Below, piece by piece: positions 44,490 to 56,992 of a stretch of 64,000 nt of DNA. Source of the stretch: Miscanthus floridulus (lineage: Eukaryota; Streptophyta; Magnoliopsida; Poales; Poaceae); contig NC_089585.1 in assembly GCF_019320115.1 (NCBI RefSeq), positions 140,477,426 through 140,541,425 of the forward strand, written 5' to 3'. The notes beneath the pieces are model-generated. The model was given only the letters and a program-made list of their open reading frames with translations, was not told the DNA's origin and did no database searches. Both the position numbers and the translations under genes were made by a program. The number at the start of each line of letters is the position of its first letter. Position 1 is the first letter of the stretch.

Positions 44490-46909
44490 TGAAAGGGTCG
44501 AGATGGCGACTAGAGGGGGGTGAATAGTCTTTTTTAAAACTTAATCACGTTTGCTAACCGAAACAAGTATGGAATTAAAACTATCGGTCTAGCCAAGACT
44601 ACACCCATCTATCTATGTTCACTAGCACCTTGTAAAGATACTAATCAAGCGACAAAGGTGACGGGCTAGCTAGAGCTCACCTAACCAATTCTAGGAGCAA
44701 GGTCACATAAACCTATGCCACTAGTACTTTAAGCAACAAGGGAGCTCCTACACATGCTAGTAAGCAAAAGCACAAAGCCAACTAAGCTCACTAGCAATGC
44801 TCAATAACAAGGCAACCAATGCCAAATTAGAGAGCACAATTACTTAGCTACACAAACTAAGCAATGTGACTAACAAGGTTACATAAACCAAATTAGTCAC
44901 GCAAGGGAGCTACTTCTATGCTACACAAGCAAGAAGGTAATTAGCAAGCTACACAAGCTAACTAATTACAAAAGCAACAACACAAGCTCAATGTATATGA
45001 ATGTAATCGCAAGCTTGTGTAACAGGGATGCAAACCAATGGGAAGAACAAGGTTGACACGATGATTTTTCTCCCGAGGTTCACATGTTTGCCAACACGCT
45101 AGTCCCTGTTGTGTCGACCGCTCACTGGGTGGTTCGGTGGCTAATTGGCATCACCCGCCAAGCCCGCACGTCGGGCGCTGCAAGAACCTACCCCGGAAGT
45201 GAGGGTAGCTCAATGACACGCTTTACTAAAGTTGCTCTTTGTGGCTCTCACAGGGCGGGCACAATGCCCCTCACAAGCTCCTCTCCGGAGCACCGCACAA
45301 GCTTCTTGCAGGCTTCCATAGAGACCACCACCAAGCCATCTAGGAGGTGACAACCTCCAAGAGTAACAAGCACCACCGGCTTGCAACTCGATCACCTAGT
45401 GCCACTCGATGCAACCTCACGATGCAATCGCACTAGAATCGATCACTCACACAATCGGATGATCACTATCAAGTATGTGTGAGATGGAGGGCTCCTAAGC
45501 ACTCTCAAGCATGGACACAAAGTCCCCCGAGGTGCTCACCTTCTGGCCCAAGGCCGACCATGGCTTCTATTTATAACCCCACAAACAAATAGAGCTGTTA
45601 CCCCTTCACTGGGCATTTTTCGGGTCGACCGAACACAGCACCGGATGCTGCACCGAACGCACCGATCGTGAATACCGGATGTGTTCGGTCGCTATACCAG
45701 ACATGTCCAGTAGCTGCTGGACCGCCACATGTCCAACCGTTGCCTCCAACGGCTCTCTGACAAGACGACCGGACGCTCAGCACGAAACGATCGGACACTC
45801 AGCCGCTGTGTCCGGCCGAGTCTAGTAAACCTCCAGGGCCGACCGGACGCATCTGTTAGAACCTGATCGAACGCTGAGCCTTAGCGTCCGGTCGAGTATA
45901 GTAAGCACCCACCGACGACCGGACACGTCCGGTCACACCAGACCGAACGCTGCCAGCGTTCGATCGACTGTTCCACCGATCCACTGAACACCGATTTTAC
46001 TGATTCACACCGGACGCGTCTGGTGTGGCGACCGAACGCGTCCAGTCGCTGAGTACGTCGCCAAATACTGGACGTGTCTGGTCACCATACCGAACGCGTC
46101 CGGTCACTCTGTGACCAGCGCAACTAACTCCTTTTCACCTCTAACTTCTTCACCCTTGCTCAAATGTGTCATCCACCTAGTGTATCACCTTGTGCACATG
46201 TGCTAGCATATTTTCACAAATATTTTCAAGGGTGTTAGCCACTCAACTTGCCATGCCACTCCATCCTAGCAACGATGTAAAGTTAGATCACTCGAGTGGC
46301 ATTAGATGACCGATATGCAAACAAGTTTGCCCCTCTTGATAGTACGGCCATCTATCCTAAACCCGGTCATGACCTTCTCTACACACCTATGACTGGTGAA
46401 ATGAAATGCCCTAGGTTATACCTTTGCCTTGCGTATTCCATTCCATCACCTCCAATGTCGATGCAACACATGCACCAACACGATCAACAATGATATGATC
46501 CACTTCATATCATAACGTGATCATATTGGTTCATCGATCTTGACTTCACTTGCTCTTCACCGTTACCATCGTCCATCGGCGCCAAGTCTTGCTCAAGCTT
46601 CACCGCCACGCGGTCCATCGCTCCAAAGCCTTCGACTTGCCCTTCACGCTTGTAACCGGTCCATCAAGCCAAGTCTTGTCTTGATCTTCTCCACCTTGAT
46701 CACATGACTCAATGTCATGTCTCATGTGCAATGAGCTCCTTCATCTTCACATGTGTGAGCTTTGCAACATCTCCAAGCCATTTACACCTTCATGGCATAT
46801 GTTGCTTACACACATGTGCCTGTGGACTAATTACCTATGTATCTTATATAAACACAATTAGTCCACCTAGGTTGTCACTCAATTACCAAAACCACACAAG
46901 GACCTTTCA
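44490..46909 (-). repeat. 5' LTR of the gag-only element
   Basis: 2420 bp, 84 bases longer than the 3' LTR, mainly because the palindrome block (about 45635-46110) has extra CGGACGTGTCCGGT-type units. TATA box at 45568-45575 (minus strand). Confidence 0.9.
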
Positions 46910-47114
46910 CGCGCGCACGTTCGCCTTGTCCCACTATTACAACCCGCCCACGGACCCATCAGCCCAACATGTATGCATGTCGGCCGATCCTATCGGCTGC
47001 GCCAGGGACTGCGAGACGTGCGGCTGCCGACGCCGACAGGAACAAGCACTACTACACATATCATTTGTTGGGGTGGCTGGTGAGGCTTTGTAGAGGTGGC
47101 TCGGCCAGCCACCC
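46910..47114. mobile_element. Sliver of older DNA, possibly a CACTA terminus
   Basis: About 200 bases between two Sireviruses. CACTACTACACATATCATT at 47047 resembles a CACTA terminal repeat, and it is followed by GGGTGGCTGGTGAGGC and AGGTGGCTCGGCCAGCCACC, which look like CACTA subterminal repeats. The other end is not visible, so the call is weak. Confidence 0.35.
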
Positions 47115-49883
47115 TAAAAGGTCCTAATGGCTAGAGGGGGTGAATAGCCTATTAAAAAATTCTACAACAACACTTAGCAAACCGGTTAGACAATTATGAG
47201 GCGAAGCAAGTGTTGCGCTAGTCTACTAAAAATTGCTAGCCACCTACCACAATTCTAGTTTGTATAGTTTCTATCCACACAATAGCTATGTCACTATACT
47301 AAGTTAGTGTGCTCTCAAAGGCTAACTAAAAAGCCACACTAATAAGCTCTCACAACTAGCTACACTAAAGAGCTTGATAACTAGTTTGCGGTAATGTAAA
47401 GAGAGTGAACAAGATGTTTATACCACCGTGTCGAGGAGTGAACCAATCAATCACAAGAATGAATACCAATAAAAACCAATTACCTCAAAATCAAATGATG
47501 AACACAATGATTTTTTACCGAGGTTCACTTGCTTGCCGGTAGGTTAGTCCTCGTTGTGGCGATTCACTCACTTGGAGGTTCACGCGCTAATTGGCATCAC
47601 ACGCCAAACCTTCAATAGGGTGCTGCATAACCAACATAAGATGAGAATCACACATACCATGAGCAATCCACTAGAGTACATTTTGCCTCTCCACCGGGGA
47701 AAGGTCAAGAACCCCTCACAATCACCATGATCAGAGCTAGAGACAATCACCAACCTCCACTCAACGATCCTCGCTGCTCGAAGCCATCTAGGTGGCGGCA
47801 ACCACCAAGAGTAACAAGCGAATCCTGCAGCGAAACACGAACACCAAGTGCCTCTAGATGCAAACACTCAAGCAATGCACTTGGATTCTCTCCCAATCTC
47901 ACAAAGATGATAAATCAATGATGGAGATGAGTGGGAGGGCTTTGGCTAAGCTCACAAGGTTGTTATGTCAATGCAAATGGCCAAGAAGTGAGCTTGAGCT
48001 AGCCATGGGGCTTAAATAGAAGCCCCCATGAAATAGATCCATTGTACCCCTTCACTGGGCAAAACACGGGGTGACCGGACGCTCCGGTCATATCGACTGG
48101 ACGCAGGACCCCAGCGTCCGGTCGTGCGATGCACGCCATGTGTCCCCTCTCTCCAAATACTGAGCGCATGATCCCAATGGTCAAGTGATGATCGGACGCG
48201 CTGCTGTAAAGTGACCGGACGCTGGACCTCAGTGTCCGGTCATTTCTAGTAAGCATCCAAAAGCGAGAAATTACGACCGGACGCGCCCGGTCATGCTCGT
48301 CTGGACACACCCAGCGTCCGGTTACTCGACATCTCCTCTGTGCACTGCCACATCAGTAGGACCGGATGCACCCCTTCAGCGTCCAATCACTAAGTGACCC
48401 AGCGTCCGGTCACGGACCGACGCTAGCGTCTTCACGCATCCACTAACCGGACGCACTGGTCCTACCGAGACCAGCGTCCGATCACTTACAGTGACCTCTG
48501 TCTTTTCTGTATGGAGCACCGGTGGCACCGTCGGACTGTCCACACTCTATGGGTGGGCACTCCGCCCGTGAAGTTCCTAACCCTTGCTCAAATATGCCAA
48601 CCACCAAGTGTATCACCTTGTGCACATGTGTTAGCATATTTTCACAAATGTTTTCAAGGGTGTTAGCACTCCACTAGATCCTAAATGCATATGCAAAGAG
48701 TTAGAGCATCTAGTGGCACTTTGATAACCGCATTTCAATACGAGTTTCACCCCTCTTAATAGTACAGCTATCGATCCTAAATGTGATCATACTCACTAAG
48801 TGTGTCGATCACCAAAACAAAATGGCTCCTACCATTTATACCTTTGCCTTGAGCCTTTTGTTTTTCTCTGTCATCTTTTCAAGTCCAAGCACTTGATCAT
48901 CACCATGGCATCACCATCATGTCATGATCTTCATTTGCTTCACCACTTGGAATGTGCTACCTATCTCATAATCACTTGATAAACTAGGTTAGCACGTAGG
49001 GTTTCATCAATTCACCAAAACCAAACTAGAGCTTTCAATCTCACCCTTTTTGGTAATTGATGACAACCCTTTCACAAAGATATGAATTGAAATTCAATTG
49101 AATCTATGTTGCTTGCCTAAGCATATTTACCATGTGTAAAAGGATATGGACAAGTTTTATGAACCCCAAATGGTAGCAATTGCTCCCCCTACATATGTGC
49201 TACGAGTTTGGATTGTAGCTTGCACATATGCTTGAATAGGAAATATAGGAGACAATGTCTACCAAATGATGCTAAGGTATAAAAGATGGACCTTTGAAGC
49301 GTGATACAATCGGAGTGCACCAATATATCATCCTTAGCATTATGGTTAGCTCTATACCACTTGGAAATGAAGTCACTAGATAACCTATGCATGCTAGTTT
49401 TTTATTTCATCATTCAAACCTACAACCAGCATACACCACACAAGCATGGATATTGAAACTTAAAACTTGTGCCATGCAAGCGAACATATGAAATGCACAT
49501 TCAAATGCACCATATAAATTCATGATCTTGCTCCCCCTACTTGTGTGCTCAAAATTTTAATTGATCCCTTTTCTTTGTCATATCTCTCCCCCTATGTCAA
49601 GTTCTCCCCCTTTATTGTCTTTTTATCATCTTAGTACACTAATATATCTTTTGTTTTCTCCCCATGTACTAATATCACTAATATCTTTGTTTATCTCCCC
49701 CTTTGTCATCAATGACCACAAAGGTTCAAAATATAGATAGGTTGAGATTATCAAAGTCAATCAATGGGGTGAGGATCATTTTCTCAAATTTGGTTCAATC
49801 TAGATCATTTGTCAAAGATATTTAACTCAGTTTGATCCAAGGACAAGCTTCTTTATACCTCCAAATAAGGGTTATCTTGTACC
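47115..49883 (-). mobile_element. 3' end of a third Sirevirus (LTR plus polypurine array)
   Basis: The LTR 47115-49037 begins AAAAGGTCC after a decayed TG, ends GAGCTTTCA and has the same opening (CTAGAGGGGGTGAATAG) as the other two Sireviruses. A palindrome block with CGACCGGACGC and GCGTCCGGTC units is at 48060-48490. Beside it on the minus strand is a polypurine tract (AAAAAGGGTGAGAT) and an array of AGGGGGAG tracts to 49690. At 49883 the internal sequence, still alignable with 40380-40430, stops at the start of a gypsy LTR. The remaining gag and pol are not in the window. Confidence 0.75.
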
Positions 49884-50379
49884 ATGCTCGACAGTCCTTC
49901 GAGGGGTATCCCACGAAGGTAGATTGATCAGTGGAGGTGCGCGTAATCAGGAACCAGATGGTGACACAAGGCGTAGAGACGGCGATTTTGATAGGTTTGG
50001 GCTGTCTGATCGATGTAATACCCTACGTCCTATGTCTTTGGTGTATTGCATTGAGATGTATGTAGATGTCGACTAGGGGACCCCTGTCTCTCCTTATATA
50101 CTCTGGAGGGGTAGGGTTATAAGGAAAATATCCTATTTGGTACTATACAATATCTTGCGGTGCACGTCGACTAGTGCTGTACATGTCTTGATCTTATGGG
50201 CTGGATCACCTCTGATGGTGCGGCCCATATGGTCTGCCTTGGGTATCCAGGGTTGTATCCCCCATAGCTAGTCCCCGAGCGCCTTGTATCTGTTGTGAAA
50301 TGCCGTCTTGAGTTTGTTCGAGCAGGTGCAAACAAAATCGAGCAGTCAAACTCATGGTTCGACCACCGTGTTGAGTTGT

Positions 50380-50453
50380 TGAGCAGTTGTGAACCATCAT
50401 CGAGCAGTGTGAACCATCACCGAGCAGCGTGAACCGTCGCCGAGTAATGTATC
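50380..50453. repeat. 20 bp tandem repeat
   Basis: Three to four units of CGAGCAGNGTGAACCATCAC with small changes, in the gypsy LTR. Confidence 0.75.
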
Positions 50454-51277
50454 CCAAGTTTGGCTTGCTATAAGGATGTAAGACGCTCAAGTTCAAAATC
50501 TGAAAATTCTTCGACTTTGGAGAAGTGTAGCCACTTAGACTTCATCAATAAGGAGGGTAAATCAAGAAATAAGCACTACATTCACCGCCAGGTGAAGTGT
50601 GGCCACTTAGTCCCTGAGCCTGCTGGAAGATGAAAAATGAATCTTGTAGCAGGGTCAAAGAAAAGAAGTCTGAAAGCTTGTCGACGTCATCTGACATGCG
50701 CGTATCAAGACCCCAGACATGCTACCCAAATTCAGCACCCTCATCCGAATAGCATGGAGCAGCTTGATAGCACACCGATGAGACGTAGCAAGATTCGACC
50801 ACCAAGGGAGTCCTCAGCGATGAAGCACGAGCGATGAATAGTCCAGTCAACTGGTCGGTGGCGAAGTAAGCGTTGAGTAGAAGCGACCGACGAACAGTCC
50901 GATCAACTGGTCGACGACGAAGTCCATGTACCTAGCGGTTTGACCAATTGATCGATGGAGAAGTCCGAGCACTAGGTGGTTCGATCACCTGGACGATGAT
51001 CCTGCAATACAAATATGTAGAACAGGTAGTACATGATGTAAAAATATATGAACTCCAGAGAAGAGTCAGCAATGGTGATGAAATAGCATATGCAGCGCGA
51101 CGATCAGTTGGTGTGAACACTTAGTGTTATTATGAAGATGTATTTATATTTAATATAAACCCTCCGACCAGCTAGTGTGTAGCTGAGTCTCTAGCCCTAG
51201 CTAGCCTATTAACCATAACATGAAGCACGGAGCTTGTGTACGTGTAGGAAGAACAAAGCATCGCTAAGGAGCCACTG

Positions 51278-51480
51278 CCCGATGTCTGAGGGCAGGGTCC
51301 ATCTCGCTTGATCCTTGAGGGCTGGCTCTACCTCACCCAATATCTGAGGGCTGGCTCCGCCTTACTCGATGTCTGAGGGCTGGGTCCGCCTCGCCCAACG
51401 TCTAAGGACTAGCTCTGCCTCGTCCAACGTCTAAGGGTTGGCTCTAGCTCGCCCGATGTCTGAGGGCTAGGTCCTCCTCG
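51278..51480. repeat. 29 bp tandem array, seven units
   Basis: Exactly seven 29 bp units, consensus start CCCGATGTCTGAGGGCTGGC and end TCCGCCTCG, filling 203 bases without indels. Units differ by substitutions only. Confidence 0.92.
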
Positions 51481-52759
51481 CGCCAACATCTGTGCGCGAC
51501 TCCATTATAATGACACACGTAAATAAGGTAGAACACTCAAGTCAACCGCAATACCGAGGACTGTATGGCCAAGCTAGGCCAGAAGGGTGCTTTATGACCT
51601 TCCAGGCATATCAGAGCCCAAACAGTGTTGTAGGCACCGACATTTGCCTTACAGTGTTGTGGGCGCCATCATTTTCCCTCGGGCATGGATCCTTACAGAA
51701 GCTCATGACAATCACTATGGTCTAGAAGGAAACTCGCATCATCCACAGTAACGGACATACGGTCACTGTGCTACCTGCTCTCTGTATGGCCGTTGATCAG
51801 CACCCTGGTCCACCGCGCTTCCCGCTAGGGCAGGATGGGATGCGACAACTCACTAACAATGTCAGGACATGGCATCGTCTATGTACAGACGCCCAGCGTG
51901 GCCCTATCAGGGTCAGCGGACATACGCCCAGCATCATCGAGGGTGAAGAGTGTCGACGTCGGGTCTTTTGGATTCATCCACCAGAGTAGAGGCTCATCCC
52001 GCATGGGCAAACGACTACCCTCTGATGTTAGGGCTAGGGATGATTCCCCGCTGGTCCTCTCTGCCACCGCCATGATGTTCAGGGACCCCTCGGCCATGTC
52101 CCCCTCCGTTCGGCCCATGTTGGGCACCGTCACTTGGACCGTCGATGGCATGGATCGCGGTGCTGCCTCGGGCACCGCCACGGTTGCATCCAACTATGTC
52201 TCAGCCGTAACAGTCATTGCCACCTCCACCTACATCAGGGGGCCTCAACCAGCGGTGTCGCGCCCGCTGCGGTCGGTGCCACAAGCTTGGTCGGCAGCTC
52301 CGTCTGCCCCATCATCGGTAGCGGAATCACATCCTTGGCTGGCTCCTCGGTGACCTTCGAGGGCATTCCTTCAGCCTTGGCGCCTGCTTGTCCCACCGAG
52401 GGCATGGGTGCCACCATGAGCGGCGCCTCATCGGTCGGCGCCACAGTCGCACCGGCGCCGCTCTCGCCCGAAACGAGCGCTACGTCAGCCGATGGCTGCC
52501 GCCTCACTTGAAAGGCGATGATCTTTTTTGGTGCCAATGCTAAAAGATTGTGCCGCCTCAAGACGCTGCGAGAAAGAAAGGTGTGAGTCACGATGAAAAC
52601 AAAGGAAAACATAGAGAAAAACAGGGGAATCGGTGACTTACATCGATGTTGTTGGGTGGTAGAGATGTTTGGGGGGCGCACCCCTAGACCCCTACTCCGC
52701 CTCATTAGGGCGGGGCCATTTTGAGCCCACCCCCTGCTCCTGGGTAGAGGGGCTCGCTT

Positions 52760-52930
52760 CCCTTACATCTGGGGGCGCGGCGGTGGAGCCACCCTCCTCC
52801 GTTGGTACCTCGGGCGCAGCGGCAGATCAGCTCACCCTGACTGGCTCTTAGGGCGTGGTGGCAGAGCCACCCTCCTCCGCTGGCACCTCGGGCACAACGG
52901 TATATCCGCCTACCCCTGCTTGCTCTTAGG
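52760..52930. repeat. Two ~85 bp direct repeats
   Basis: GAGCCACCCTCCTCCG and a following CTCGGGC segment occur at about 52787 and 52865 with the same spacing to GGCTCTTAGGG or GCTCTTAGGG. It is part of the degenerate extra-ORF region. Confidence 0.6.
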
Positions 52931-53126
52931 GTAGGCTGATGGTCAGGCCCATCTCCGCTGGCCTCACAGACATGCCTTCCCCTCCATGAAACAAGAAGGG
53001 TCCTAACCCCTGCAAGGATGAGCGGGTACCTATCAGCATATCCTCGCTCTCTAGGTCATCACACTCGGTGTCGTCGACTACCTCATCGTTATCTTCCTCG
53101 TTATCATCGTCACTGTCAGTGTTCTC

Positions 53127-56100
53127 TGTAACAGAACCGACCAATTATACGAAATTAAGTAAGAAACTCATCCGCCAGAGCAGACGCTTTAGCAAACTTA
53201 AGCCCGTATAACCCAGTAGTCCGTGAAATCACGAAAGATTTCAAACCAACTTCCATTCCAGCCAAGATCGTAATAAGTTTTGCGGTCACCATCATATTTT
53301 ACATAAAAGTTCACAATCTCAGATACATTAGAGTTTCAACATAGTTATTACAAACCAGTTCGAATAAAAGTAGCGGAAGTCATTTGTTCAAACCACACAC
53401 ACACACTCACGCAGAGTTTAAATATAGTGCCAGCGAATGATCATCTCCAACAAAAGCATCAGACGAGACGTAAGGAATGACCATGCCCATGGTCCTAAGC
53501 ATCACCCATCGCAGGATAAAGGCAGTTGATACAGTAGCCGTAATACATCTGCCCATCTGCAACAAGTGGGAATAAAACCCTGAGTACGAGAAGGTACTCA
53601 GCTAGACTTACCCGACATAACCGAAAATAAGTGACACCAAGGATTATGAAGGGCTTTATAGTAGGGTAGCTGACTCATTTGCAAAAAGAAGCATTTTTAG
53701 CATTTCAAGAACCTTTCTAAAAGCATTATTGCCAAGTTAATTATTATTAACCTGTCCACTAGATTTGCACCTATACTAGAGTAAACATGTGATTAAGCAG
53801 ATAATGATAACCAATGATCATTAAACAACTTCCATACTGCCATATTCATTATAACTGTCCAAGTGTTCCATAAACATTTACTACGATGAAGTCACTCAAG
53901 TCAAGTGCTCACTATCCAGGAGCGATGGCGATTCGAATCGATTCCTAACCAGCTGGTGATTTATTCCTTACACAAACCTCACTCACCCGCTAAAGTGAGA
54001 TATTGATCACCGAGTCAACTTTCCAAGAATCTCGAGTTTGCTAGGAACCACATGTACCCGGGGGCTGACCGACTACACTTTGGTCTTATCATCCCGCCCC
54101 CGTGTCCTACCACACCTGCTCCGGCACAGTGCGCTGCGGGCAATCTACTCGGCCCGAAAAATCTCCCAGCTTCGCGGTCGGAAGGTACCTTATCCGGCCA
54201 GCTAAATGTAAGGCATGCGTTCAACATGACTCGAGGCCCAACAACGGTCGGTCCTTAATCGACACAGACGGAAACACTACAGTCCAAAACTCTGCAAGTC
54301 TTCGTCCGGTCTCAACTTCATTTAACACTTAGTTATACCATGACTTCATAGTCATCCAAACAGATCCAGGTAACCACCTATAGCTCGCAGGTGACAGGAA
54401 ATCACCTGACTTCTACCGGTCTAAGCCAGCTAAGCATTGACTCGACTGCGGATACCAGGGTAACAAGGATATAGTATAACAAAGGTAAACAAGGTATAAT
54501 GCAGCAACGGTTGCAAACAACTCCTGAACGTAATGCATCAATTAAGTAAAGCATTTAATTAAATAATTGCAAACCGGGAGAAAAATGCTCCGGGGCTTGC
54601 CTCTCTCGAAGGAGCTCGGACGGTGATCGAGGCACTCTGGAAGTTCCTCAACGTCCTCCTCGTCGGCTTCTGGCACTTCCTGCGGCTACACCTCGAGCTG
54701 CTCCTCGGGCTCCTCGGGTATGACGACTGGGTTCTCGGGTTGCGATCCTGTATGATGCAATGCGCGTAAGTGATTATGCAAACGGTGCATCGAAGGAGAC
54801 GAATGCAATGGATATGTTTAAATGCAAGGTAGTCAACATCATCCAAGAAACTATACTACAAGCACATGTCATCTACTGCATTCTCTTCTACTACTAATAT
54901 GTTAAGTCAACATATCTTATGAAATGCCTCAAAGATACACCAAAGATATTATTATTAACTAATCTTGTATTAAAGATGATTATTTTATTTCCTTTTTAAT
55001 TAGGGCTACAACAGCAATCTATATTTTTGGTGCTTATAAAAATCTGAGAAAATTACAGTAGCATGGTACTACTCTAATTAGCCTACCATCGGATTTTCAT
55101 GGTGTTTGAATGAGTGAATTAGCCTACACAAAAATCACAAACTATGGCATGATTTTGTACATAAAAATACTTTGAACTGTGAAAAGTGTCAAACAACAGA
55201 ATTAATATTTTTACTAGGTTCTTCATAGCATAGAATGACTGTACAAAAATTATCACATGCATGTTTTATACAAAATTTGTTCTCTAGCAAAAATAACAAA
55301 AATCAGCCATTAAAGGTACTTGAACTACACCTAAAACTTTTCCCACAGCACATGCATGAAACATATTTTTCCTAGGAAGTACATGACATAAGAAGATTAT
55401 CAAACTTGAAATCATATTTTTCTGAAGCCTATAGATTTTTCTACACATTTTTCAAGTTATCAGCAATATACATGATTAAATAAAATCCTACAGAAAAGTA
55501 TCAAAAAATGACATGCAAAAATTTTTACCAAGTAGATCTGATGATAAGGAACCTAGCAAAATTTGTTTCAACAAATTTGGAGCAAATTTGAGCACCCAAA
55601 CATTTTTCAAACAATTTCAGATTTCAAATAATAAAGAATAAGTGAAAACAAATCATTTAAACAATGATGGGCCGGCCCGCGGGGAACAGCTGGCCCATGG
55701 CAACATCTGGCCCGCGCGGTCCGAGCGAAAAGGGAGCGCGGCGGCCTGGCAGGGCCTCGGCCCACGGCCGCTTTCGGCCTAGCCGGCCTAGCTGGCTGAG
55801 GCAGAGTGCCTCACCGATGTGCGCGCTGGCGCGGCGGCGTGGCTCGGCCAGCGGCCGGCGGCCATCTCCGGCCACGGCAGGGCGAGCTGGCGAGCGCACG
55901 GGATGTGCGAGGAGAAGGCGAGTGCAGTAGGGTAGCTAGGCGAGGCTGGAGAGGAGAAGGAAGACAGCTGCCATGGCGGCCGAGCACGGTGGCGCCATGG
56001 CCGTCGGTGGCGAGATGCGGGGAGGCCCGACCTGTGCTCGGAAGGCGGCGCAAGCTCGAGCGCGACTTGAAGGAGGGCGAGGCGGAGTTGCGGGCGCGGC

Positions 56101-56992
56101 GAGGGCGGAGCTTGGGGCTCTCGGCTCTGGAGGAGAAGGAAGGCAGCTTGGGCGGGAGTGAGCGAGCGCACGGGCATCAGTAGTTGAAGGCGGGCGCGTG
56201 GGCACAGTGTCAGGCCGCGGCTGCCGCGCGGCGGGCGACGCCGGCACATGGTCGCCACGCGGCGAGAGCTTCCTTACGCGGTCGTGGTGTGGCGCGGCGA
56301 CTGGCGCGGCGCGCGGGAGAAGGAGCCAGCGCACGGGGCTGGGCTGGGCCGAGGCGAGGTGGGCTGGCGCGGGAGGCGCGCTGCTGCAGGCGGCTTCGCT
56401 GGCGCGCTGGGCCAGCTTCGGCAGACGGGCCAGAAACGAGGCGGCGGCCCGATAAGGAGGGAAAAAACATTTTTCATATATATTTTCAATGAATTTTTAC
56501 ATGCTATCTTTAAATTATTATTTTGAGCAAGAAAATGACCTCTTTTAAAAATGTATCAAAAATGAAAGTTGCTTAGAATTTAATTCTCTACAACTTTGCT
56601 TTTATGACCAAAGCCAAATTCTTTCTAGATTTTGAATTGTAACATCAAAGTCCACGTTTAGCTCAAAACCCTAATTTTTAAAATTTATTTTTGAAGCCAA
56701 ATTTTTGAATTAATTTGAATACAAACATTGCTCCAAAAATTGAACTAAACATTGCTAGATGATTTACAATAGTAGCCAAACATGTTTTACTAATCTAGCA
56801 AGAAAAATTCAGGGCAAAACAATTCTTAAATAGGTGTATGCAACATTCAGGTTTTATGCATGTTTCAGATGTTTCAAAGCAATGTTTCAATTGGTATTCA
56901 CATGATTAAGCATGTATGATTTGGATGCTTGATGATGCATGATATGCGTGATTTGCAGTGCCTAAATGTAGGCATAACACCGGGGTGTTACA
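53127..56992 (-). repeat. 3' LTR of the chromovirus
   Basis: 3866 bp, TGTAACAGAACC...GGGGTGTTACA as read on the plus strand. The left part (53127-53471) repeats at 63656-64000. The region 55670-56460 is very GC-rich and holds overlapping ORFs in all frames with no family signature. No functional gene is supported in the LTR. Confidence 0.9.

Larger units (their letters stand above)
36649..46909 (-). mobile_element. Gag-only Sirevirus-type LTR retrotransposon
   Basis: LTRs 36649-38984 and 44490-46909 (TGAAAGGGTC...GACCTTTCA), flanks CGCAC (left) and CGCGC (right), a 5 bp duplication with one mismatch. A Met-tRNA primer site lies next to the right LTR and a polypurine tract next to the left, so the element reads on the minus strand. 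The 5.5 kb internal part holds a gag of about 700 codons and then 3.3 kb without protease, integrase, RT or RNase H. It is therefore non-autonomous and would need enzymes from a related Sirevirus. The loss of pol cannot be blamed on a nested insertion, because none is visible inside. Confidence 0.85.
49884..53126 (-). mobile_element. Gypsy (Tat/Retand-like) LTR and degenerate internal part
   Basis: Begins TGCTCGACAGTCC at the break in the third Sirevirus. A strong minus-strand TATA (GTATATAAGGAGAG, about 50093-50106) marks it as an LTR in minus orientation. Downstream are several small tandem arrays. 51700-52900 is GC-rich with decayed minus-strand frames (for example 52705-52235, Ala/Pro/Val-rich), resembling the extra ORFs that Tat-lineage elements carry near the 3' LTR; no RT or integrase motif is visible. 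The exact LTR border on the right is unclear. The element is cut at 53126 by the Tekay insertion and presumably continues beyond the window. Confidence 0.5.

Noticed and set aside
51278..51480. CRISPR-like array
   Set aside because: Units are directly adjacent with no spacers, inside a plant LTR.
52235..52705. 156-codon minus-strand frame as a gene
   Set aside because: Decayed Ala/Pro-rich frame inside a gypsy element near tandem repeats; no domain recognised, kept only as part of that element.
55788..56526. Several overlapping ORFs of 80-156 codons in the GC-rich part of the chromovirus LTR
   Set aside because: All frames are open because stop codons are rare at this GC content; no motif, and the region is LTR.
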